A stretch of DNA of 64,000 bases from CAVOGJ01 sp963695405 (GTDB lineage Bacteria; Planctomycetota; Planctomycetia; Pirellulales; Pirellulaceae): the NCBI GenBank assembly GCA_963695405.1, contig CAVOGJ010000006.1, forward strand, positions 1-64,000. Direction: 5' to 3'. The notes beneath the pieces were generated by a model. It saw only the letters and a program-made list of their open reading frames with translations, did not search any database and was not told where the DNA came from. Shown here piece after piece: positions 56,941-64,000 of the stretch (position 1 is its first letter; each line of letters begins with the position of its first letter). Made by a program: the position numbers and the translations under genes.

Positions 56941-59572
56941 ATGACCGTCAGCCCGATGATGCAGCAGTATCAGGACGCCAAAGCTCTCTGCGGCGATGCG
57001 CTGCTGTTCTTTCGCATGGGTGATTTCTACGAGCTGTTCTACGACGATGCCAAACAGGCAGCGCAGGCCGTTGGACTTACACTGACCAGCCGTGATAAGG
57101 GCAAGAACCCGATTCCCATGGCGGGCTTCCCCCATCATCAACTCGATGGCTATCTCGCCAAACTGATTCGGCAGGGATTTCGCGTCGCGATCTGTGAGCA
57201 GATTGAGGATCCGAAGCAAGCCAAGGGGCTAGTCAAGCGAGAAGTCACCCGGGTCGTCACGCCAGGGACGTTGACGGATGACGGGCTGCTCGACCCGCGG
57301 AGCAACAACTATCTCGCGGCCGCGGTATTCGGCAAACTTTTATCAAAGCAAGGTGTGCAGCCCGTCGGTTTGGCTTGGGTCGAACTCTCGACGGGGGCGT
57401 ATTTCGCAACGACGGTAGCGATGGATCGCTTGGGCGACGAACTGGCAAGGATTGGGCCCGCCGAGTTGATTGTTGCGGAAGACGATCCCGCGGTGCCCGG
57501 CGGGTTCGACGAATCGGTGCTGATCACGAAGCGTCCCGCGTGGGCGTTCGGTCGCGACGAAGCTTTGGCCGTCTTAACGCGGCATTTTGGCGTGAAGCAT
57601 TTACAGGGATTCGGATTCGACGAGGAAGTCGAAGACGGCGTCCGCGCGGCCGGTGCCATCATGGAGTATCTCCAGGAAACACAAAAGTCGTCGCTCTCCC
57701 ACATCGATCGACTCTTACCATACCGGCCGGGTCAAAACCTGGAGATTGATAGGGCAACCCGTCGCAGTCTGGAGCTTACCAGAACTCTCCGTGACGGACA
57801 TCGTCAGGGCTCACTCCTCGCCGTGCTCGATCGTACCGTCACCGCGATGGGGTCGCGATTACTGTCGGATTGGCTGGCGGCCCCTTTGACTGACATCGAC
57901 GCGATCAATCGCCGCCTGGACGCCGTCGCCGAACTGTTGGCCGACCGCAGCCTCGCTGAAAAAATGACCGACGAGTTGCGTGACGTGTACGACATGCAGC
58001 GACTGATGACCCGCGTTTCGACGGGACGAGCCAGTCCCCGCGATTTGCAGTATGTCGGTCGCACTTTGGCAAAACTGCCGCGGATGAAGGCTCTGCTGGC
58101 GGCTCGTACCTCTCGGCTCGTCGCCGAATTGGAAAGCCAGATCGATTTGTGTCCCGAGCTGCGCGATCAGTTGCAAGCCGCCCTGGTGGATGATTGTCCG
58201 CTGACGTCCCGGGAGGGTGGTTTGATCCGGACTGGTTTTCATCCGCCCTTGGATGAATTGCGCCAACTTGCCACAGGTGGCAAACAGTGGATTGCCCAGT
58301 ACCAGGCAGGCGAACAACAACGGGCCGACATTTCCAGCCTGAAGGTCGGTTTCAATAAAGTGTTTGGCTTCTACATCGAAATCACCAACGCACACAAGGC
58401 AAAGGTGCCGGCGGATTACATCCGTAAGCAAACCCTCAAGAACGCCGAGCGATACATTACGCCACAACTAAAAGAGTACGAGGAGAAGGTCCTCACCGCG
58501 GAGGAAAAGGCGAAGGAGATCGAATACGATCTGTTCCTGCAGTTGCGTGCCGCGGTCGAGGAGTCGGCCGGCAGGCTGCGGAATACCGCGGACGCGTTGG
58601 CTCAGTTGGACGTGCTGCTTTCGCTCGCGCAGCTGGCGGAGGCTCGTGGCTATTGTCGACCTGATCTTACGGACGAGCCGCTACTGGAGATCGTTGATGG
58701 CCGCCATCCCGTCCTCGATGTAATCGAACCGGACGGCACCTTCGTCCCCAACGACACGCAGGCCACGTCGGATGGGCATATCTTGTTGATTACCGGCCCC
58801 AATATGGCTGGTAAAAGCACCTATATTCGGCAAGTGGCGCTGATCGGGGTCATGGCGCAACTGGGTAGCTTCGTACCTGCCCGCAGTGCGCGGATCGGTG
58901 TGGCCGATCGCATGTTTGCTCGCGTGGGGGCGAGCGACGAATTGGCTCGTGGTCAAAGCACATTCATGGTCGAGATGGTCGAGACGGCACGGATCCTCAA
59001 CACGGCCACCGACCGCAGCTTGGTCATTCTGGACGAGATTGGACGTGGTACGAGCACCTACGATGGCGTTTCGCTGAGCCTGGTCGATTGTGGAGTACAT
59101 TCACGATCGCGTCGGCTGTCGCACGCTCTTCGCCACGCACTATCACGAGCTGACCGAACTCGCCGCGTCTCACCCTCGGGTCACCAATCTCAATGTCGCC
59201 GTCAAGGAGTGGCAGGATAAGGTCGTTTTTCTCCATAAGATTGTGCCCGGTGCGGCGGACAAGAGCTATGGCATTCATGTGGCGCAACTGGCCGGCGTAC
59301 CTCGTGTGGTTACTGAACGAGCGGTCGATATCCTGGCCCAGCTTGAAGCCCAGCATTTTGATAGCGAATCGCAACGTTCCTCGTCAAAGTTCAAAGCAAC
59401 CAAAAAGAGCGGCGACTTTCAGCTCACCCTCTTCGAAATGGGAGAGCACCCGGTCGTGGATGAGATCCGTCGCTTTCGCATCGATACGGCGGCGCCGCTC
59501 GAGGCGCTTCAGCAGATCAAACAGTGGCAGGACGCTGTGCTCAAGGACAAGAAGACGACCAAGCCACGATAG
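56941..59572 (+). CDS. mutS: DNA mismatch repair protein MutS, frame broken by an extra A at 59077
   Basis: The first frame has all expected domains: mismatch-binding MMQQYQDAKALCGDALLFFRMGDFYELF (Phe-x-Glu), the connector, lever and clamp, Walker A TGPNMAGKSTY, and LVILDEIGRGTSTYDGVSLS. It then runs out of frame to 59220. Deleting the A at 59077 gives SLAWSIVEYIHDRVGCRTLFATHYHEL, exactly the family sequence, and the frame continues to 59572. The product is then about 876 residues, normal for MutS. It detects mismatches for repair. The C-terminal HHYHEL and dimer helices are in the second part. Confidence 0.93.
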
Positions 59573-59590
59573 TCCGGCATGCGAACCCGC

Positions 59591-59830
59591 TTAGGGCGGG
59601 TCATGTCCGCCCGGGTGGAATGGATGGCATTTGCAAATCCTCCAGAATCCTCGGAGCGAGCCGCGTAACGCCCCATACTTCCTCACGGCTCCAATGAAGT
59701 ATTGGCTGCATGTCGGAGTAAAGCGGCAACGGGGTCCCAGCAGCGGGCTGATCAACAGCTGATATGCCCTTACCAGCCCTATTAACAACAAACTGGGGAG
59801 GCCGATCAGTCGTTGCAGCCAGACGTTCAT
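59591..59830 (-). CDS. yidD: YidD membrane insertion factor
   Basis: The 79-residue protein matches the YidD family: GLVRAYQLLISPLLGPRCRFTPTCSQYFIGAVRKYG and GFWRICKCHPFHPGGHDPP. Conserved Cys and the HP-F-GGHDPV-like end are present. It has an N-terminal amphipathic helix (LIGLPSLLLIGLVRAYQLL). Its start overlaps the rnpA stop by 4 bases. Confidence 0.95.
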   Translation of the reverse strand: MNVWLQRLIGLPSLLLIGLVRAYQLLISPLLGPRCRFTPTCSQYFIGAVRKYGALRGSLRGFWRICKCHPFHPGGHDPP

Positions 59831-60213
59831 TTACGGATGTCCCCCAGCTTCTTGTCAACGCGGCGGGCAAGTTCTCTAAAGCTGCCCATGACACGCTGAA
59901 ATGTGGCTTCGGCACCTTGGCGGGGAATCACAACCAGGTCCAAGTCGGGCGGTAGCTGGGCCCGCTGACGGCGAAAGGACTCACGTATGAGTCGCTTCCA
60001 GCGATTACGAATGACCGCATTTCCGACTTTCCGTGACACACTCAGACCTAAGCGAGCGTAGCCCATTTCGTTTCGGCGCGCATAGACCACGAGCGTACCA
60101 TCCGCGACGCTTGTCCGCTGGTGGAATACGGCTTGGAAATCGCTGCGTGTCCGCAGACGGACGCAAGCCGGAAAGGACTCCCCAGCGGGTTGCTCTCGAG
60201 CCGCCTCGTTCAT
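59827..60213 (-). CDS. rnpA: Ribonuclease P protein component
   Basis: The 128-residue basic protein has the RNase P signature: LRTRSDFQAVFHQRTS, LVVYARRNEMGYARLGLSVSRKVGNAVIRNRWKRLIRESFRR (the RNR motif), and DLVVIPRQGAEATFQRVMGSF. It binds the RNA subunit and helps 5' processing of tRNA. It is coupled to yidD as in most bacteria. The usual rpmH is not upstream, where a dnaJ-like gene lies instead, and yidC is not in the window. Confidence 0.95.
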   Translation of the reverse strand: MNEAAREQPAGESFPACVRLRTRSDFQAVFHQRTSVADGTLVVYARRNEMGYARLGLSVSRKVGNAVIRNRWKRLIRESFRRQRAQLPPDLDLVVIPRQGAEATFQRVMGSFRELARRVDKKLGDIRK

Positions 60214-60241
60214 GCGAGTGCTCCTGCCGCTGGTTGCTCAT

Positions 60242-61186
60242 TCACCAGCGGAGGTTCGTGCGTGGATTGTATCCGCTACTGGACGCCAGTTCCTCTTTAA
60301 CCTTGTCGTCCAAGTGCGGCGGCAGGCTGATCTGTAGCTCGGCGTACAAATCACCTTTTTCTCCATCGGGCCGTTTCACGCCGTGTCCCTTCACTCGCAA
60401 CTTCTTGCCGCTGGACGTCATCGGCGGGACTTTCAGCGCGATCGTACCGTAGGGAGTGGGGACGTCGATACTGGCCCCGTTGACCGCCTCGGCGAGCCCG
60501 ATGGGAACAGTGACTTCTAAGTCATGATCTCCTTTGCGGCGAAAGGCTTCATGCGGGCGCACGCGAATCGTCAAGAGAATATCCCCAGCCGCGCCATTAT
60601 TGGGTGATGGCTCACCCTGGCCGCGCAGCCGCATCGTCTTTCCGTCGGCGATTCCGGGTGGAATCTTTACCGTGATCGTCTCGACCTTTGGGCCCCGTCG
60701 AACAGCCAATTGTGTTTCGCCGCCCGTAACGGCGGTTTGAAAAGAGATCTGAATTTCTTGCTTGAGGCTCCGTCCCTTCATCGTGCGTGTCGCGGTGCGG
60801 CCGCCCGAGCTGAACTGTCGAAAGAAATCCCCAAAACCACCTTGGTCCCCGCCGCCGGCTCCGCCGAAGATCTGACTGAAGTCAAACTCGGCTTCTCCCT
60901 GTCCGTAGCCAGGCCCCGGTTGCCAACCTCCTGTCCCGCCTCGGCGGGGACCACCGGCGGCCGCGGCTTCGAAATCGCTTCCGTACTGATCGTACAGCTT
61001 GCGCTTCTTGGGGTCGTTAAGGACCTCGTACGCCTGTTGGACTTGCTGAAATTTTTCCTTCGCCTTGGCGTCTTTGGGATTCAGGTCAGGATGATATTTG
61101 CGCGCCAGCTCGCGATAGGCCTTTTGGATCTCTGCCTCGGTGGCCGTGCGGCCAATTCCCAGGACTTTGTAATAGTCTTCCGCCAT
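60242..61186 (-). CDS. DnaJ/CbpA-type J-domain co-chaperone
   Basis: The 314-residue protein starts MAEDYYKVLGIGRTATEAEIQKAYRELARKYHPDLNP (HPD at 32-34), then a Gly-rich linker (about 75-145), and a C-terminal client domain without Cys-rich zinc fingers (QTAVTGGETQLAVRRGPKVETITVKIPPG, RPHEAFRRKGDHDLEVTVPIGLAEAVNGA). This is the CbpA/DnaJ type B layout. It would stimulate DnaK. I chose ATG 61186 because the J domain begins there; the frame is open to 61267. It lies 29 bp upstream of rnpA. Confidence 0.92.
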   Translation of the reverse strand: MAEDYYKVLGIGRTATEAEIQKAYRELARKYHPDLNPKDAKAKEKFQQVQQAYEVLNDPKKRKLYDQYGSDFEAAAAGGPRRGGTGGWQPGPGYGQGEAEFDFSQIFGGAGGGDQGGFGDFFRQFSSGGRTATRTMKGRSLKQEIQISFQTAVTGGETQLAVRRGPKVETITVKIPPGIADGKTMRLRGQGEPSPNNGAAGDILLTIRVRPHEAFRRKGDHDLEVTVPIGLAEAVNGASIDVPTPYGTIALKVPPMTSSGKKLRVKGHGVKRPDGEKGDLYAELQISLPPHLDDKVKEELASSSGYNPRTNLRW

Positions 61187-62151
61187 GGATGCTCGATTCC
61201 CGGATTCCTGCCACGTACGGGATTCGCCGGGCTGGGGGTCTGTTGGCCGTCGCTTTCGAAGCGTCACCTTGGGTTTGCCAAAAACCCAATTCTACGGAGT
61301 CGGTCCAGACGCGTTAAGCCGTCCCGCTGGGGGCCATCCGAGAAAACTGCGGCTCTTGCCGTTTCGCCGGGCCGCTTGTGGATAGGGAAGTCCGTGCTGA
61401 CTGCGGCCCTGTTGATGAATCCGAGGACCGCGTCGGTCCGATTTTGCGTCTGATTCGGTGGCTGCGCTGCCTGTGGCCCGGTTTTGACGGACGTCATGAT
61501 TTGCCTGGCGGCGATGGAAGCCACGCTGGCGATGTGGGTCATGGGCGCTACGTCTTAAAACGCAGAGACAATGATCTTTCGACATCCAGCGCAGGCTGAA
61601 GACGACGCGAATATCCCACTGAGACCTTCTGCGTCTCAGCGTTTCCTTCGTAAGCCAGCTAGGTCCGACTTGCCAAGAAAAGGCCAGCGGCCTTCTTCCC
61701 AAAGCCCCGCTGACTCATTCACGTCGATGTCGAACGCACCAAGTGTGTGCCTGTCCCCATTTGGCACCCACCAAGTGTGTGCCTGTCCCCATTTGGCACC
61801 AAGTTTGTACCCGTTCCCTTTTCCCCCTATCGCAGGTAACGATAGTGCCTGTCCCCTTCTTCCTCCCCCTATTTCGCTCTATTTGCGTGCTCATTGCCCC
61901 GTTCCGAGACCTATCGTGCGACCCGTTCTCGTCCCAAATGCGCTGGGTCGTCTATGGAATCGGTCGCAAGGAGGTCGACGAATACCAACGCCTGCCTCTC
62001 AGAAGTTCCTTCGACACATGAAGCGATCCGTTCGCAAAGCACTCCTTTTGTCGGATATGGCGAATGCCGTCTTGCAGGCATAGGTGTAGATGTGTACACT
62101 CTTCAGTCCCGCGAGCCGGACTGGCGGTGAAAAGTCTCGCTGCACGGCTTC
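61187..62151. other. Repeat-rich intergenic region
   Basis: This 965-bp stretch contains no credible gene. It holds a degenerate relative of the 187-bp repeat inverted arms (AAAACGCAGAGAC near 61557 and GTCTCAGCGTTTCC near 61645) and the GTGCCTGTCCCC repeats at 61737-61857. Confidence 0.6.
61737..61857 (+). repeat. Direct repeat of CCAAGTGTGTGCCTGTCCCC type
   Basis: Two nearly identical copies of about 31 bp (at 61737 and 61769) are followed by a diverged third (AAGTTTGTACCCGTTCCC, from 61801) and a short fourth (GTGCCTGTCCCC near 61845). Confidence 0.9.
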
Positions 62152-63835
62152 ATGGTTGAGGACGTCCAAGCGGCGTCCCGTGTTCTTTTGGATGGGAGAT
62201 TTGTCATGACTGTAGACAGGCAATCACAAGAGCTCGACACGATCACGGCCATCGTTGTGGATCGGGGTGTCGTACGAGTGTTGCATCCGCTCAGTCGCGT
62301 TGACGCGGTGGCCTTGCAAACATGCGCGGCCGAAGACCCAGCAAATTGGAATGACATCGTTTCCGTCTGGCCAAGACACCGATGGTGCACCGAAGTGATG
62401 GAATTTGCCGATGCGCTCCCTGTTCGCGAAACAGACCCGGACACGGTCTGCAATATTCTAGCAGATAGCGAAGCGTGGATCATTCTTGACCTGAGCACAA
62501 AGCGACTGCTGACGAATGAGAGCTATTCGCGAGCAGTTTCGACTTTGTCGTCCGGCGATCTCGAAGCGGCGGAATGGGTCAGAATTAATTTACCTCCGTG
62601 GTGGGAGTCCTTGTCATTCGCGGATTTTCTTGATCTGGGGAAAGCCCGTCTGATGCCTATCGACAAACCAGATCCTCGCCGAGACGTACTCTGGGGTTCG
62701 GCCCTGACGTCTTTTGTGGCGGAAGAAATGATTCGAAATATCCGCGCTGGCAAGAAATGGATTGGGAAAGATTGGGATGGAAACGACTGCGGAAATTACG
62801 AACTCACTGTGGATATTCACCGGAAGTGGCTGATGACGCCCAGGCCAGAACTCAACGGCGGAATTCCAAGAGACTGTCTGTACGGCGGACACCATTGGGC
62901 TGAGCGGCCTGGCGGATTCTCAGAGTTACCGGGTAATGAACGGCGAAGAATCGATTCCTGTGCCGGAGGAGATGGCATCTTTCGAGACTGCGCCATTCGG
63001 GCGGCACGAGATCATTTTCTACTTCGAAGGCTGCCGCGCAACGATCAACGCCGGTTGGCTGTGGTTGCTTGCGGACCGGAGCCGAATCGTCAATCCAGCG
63101 GTCACGCAGGGACTCTGCTCGGCCATAAAAAAAGCATTGCAAGCTTGGATGGACACCAAGCACGAAGATGGCCCAACTCCCCGCGAAGTCATCCGCTGTG
63201 AGCGGCAACGCATTCCCCTGATCGAGAGAGACGGTGGGCATCTGCTCGATTGTGACTGTCCGATTTGTCAGATGCTGGCTGAAGGTACATTTGGACCCGC
63301 CTTCATTTGCTACGACGGACACCAATTAGAGATCGACAATGAGTTCGCCTTTTCCCTCTGCGAGACTCGTGAAGAATGGGAAATTCAGCAGCAAGAGTGG
63401 GCATGCATTAATCTGAGAATCGACGCACAAGTGAAAGCCGATGAGTGTCGGCTGCGTAATGATGAGGATTCAACGGAAAACGATTTCCCAAGTCCTACCT
63501 GGTTGAAAGGGTGGCAAGCGGAGGAGGGTACGCCCGGCGATACGACAGGGCACCTGTCGCTGGCGTTTTCGCTTGCCGAAATGGTTGGCGAGCTGCGGCA
63601 AAACGAAGTTCCGCAAATCGATATCGACGCTCTCAACACGGCCTTTCGCAATTTTCGGACGAGTAGCATGCGGCAAGAGTGTGAGGATGCGGCCCAAACG
63701 TTAAAACAGATCTTGGAGTCGCTCGCCACGAAATACGAATATCTCATCAGCTGCAGTGCGGACTTGCAGAGTCGGATTGATGAACAACTCCGGGCCAGCG
63801 TGACTGGCAGTGTCGATCGGGATATTTCTAACTAA
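62152..63835 (+). CDS. Uncharacterised large protein, frame broken by an indel
   Basis: No family was recognised. The first frame runs from 62152 (MVEDVQAASRVLLDGRFV, beginning at GTG or ATG 62152) to near 62905, where it reads CLYGGHHWAER. Deleting one base at 62906-62908 continues it as LADSQSYRVMNGEESIPVPEE and on to 63835, about 560 residues. The joined protein is hydrophilic, rich in Trp and Glu/Asp. Two Cys pairs (DCDCPICQML near residue 365) could bind a metal. The C-terminal 130 residues are helical (AFRNFRTSSMRQECEDAAQTLKQILESL). Whether the joined frame is one gene or two is uncertain; the continuation reads naturally. Confidence 0.55.
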
Positions 63836-64000
63836 CGAATCACTGCTGGAGATGAATGTGAGTCGCCATTGCAGATGCGGACCTAAATTTTCTCAGAGCA
63901 CCAATTCAGCGGTTGCTTTGAATTGCACTGCATGGCCGCGGCCCGACGACAAAGTGTTCCATTGTGCAACGACTATCTGCGTCGCTTGGAAAAGGAGACA
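63836..64000. other. Window end without recognised features
   Basis: 165 bp after the last gene; nothing recognised. Confidence 0.4.

Noticed and set aside
59065..59090. Programmed ribosomal frameshift in mutS
   Set aside because: No slippery heptamer or downstream structure was seen, and MutS is not known to use frameshifting; a simple extra base explains it.

Overview
The window looks like chromosomal DNA of a planctomycete, probably Pirellulales-like. The evidence is a DUF1559 prepilin start, a BBP7-type outer-membrane barrel, a sulfatase, MoxR/DUF58/BatD/BatA genes, an ExbB/ExbD/alpha-alpha-toroid/TPR block, and a secreted protein with dockerin-like repeats and a PEP-CTERM-like tail. No rRNA, tRNA, transposase, integrase or CRISPR array was recognised. 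Gene density is ordinary, but many intergenic gaps hold short tandem repeats.

Layout. 0-6.6 kb: a truncated prepilin, an MscS channel with an ATPase-like partner, a BBP7 barrel between inverted copies of a four-helix-bundle element, and a J-domain/LRR protein. 6.6-12.5 kb: an imuA-imuB-dnaE2 translesion mutagenesis cassette behind a promoter that overlaps a palindrome. 12.6-17.6 kb: Uup ABC-F ATPase, Rep/PcrA helicase, a TPR protein. 18-31.8 kb: APC permease, sulfatase, YheT hydrolase, DUF4287 protein, secreted aminopeptidase-like hydrolase, NHL protein, AAA ATPase, NlpC/P60 hydrolase, M14 peptidase, YbaK deacylase. 31.9-36.3 kb: batA-batD-DUF58-moxR on the minus strand. 36.7-44.7 kb: a degenerate M48-like protein and the toroid-exbD-exbB-TPR block. 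45-50.3 kb: a SWIM/SNF2 helicase and the dockerin/PEP-CTERM protein. 50.6-55.1 kb: alpha/beta hydrolase, CitG-like protein, PTPS-like protein, a 187-bp tandem repeat, a FadL-like porin. 55.2-61.2 kb: an HMA lipoprotein with an in-frame TGA, an LRR/discoidin protein, mutS, yidD, rnpA, dnaJ. 62.1-63.8 kb: an unrecognised protein.

Two things stand out. The HMA lipoprotein (complement 55265..55645) reads GMT-TGA-GGC where the family has GMTCxxC, and a hairpin with a G-containing loop begins 11 nt after the TGA, so it is a good selenoprotein candidate. The four-helix-bundle gene at 5.2-5.7 kb sits between 37-bp perfect inverted repeats rich in a GAGCAC hexamer. A second, inverted copy of its leader supplies the ribosome-binding site and start codon of an unrelated gene 2.3 kb away.

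A caution: at least eight otherwise intact conserved genes (a TPR gene, imuB, batA, moxR, the large TPR gene, the SNF2 gene, mutS and the gene at 62.1 kb) are each split by one apparent single-base indel. Sequencing or assembly error is the likeliest common cause. These genes are given as one joined span with the break position stated.
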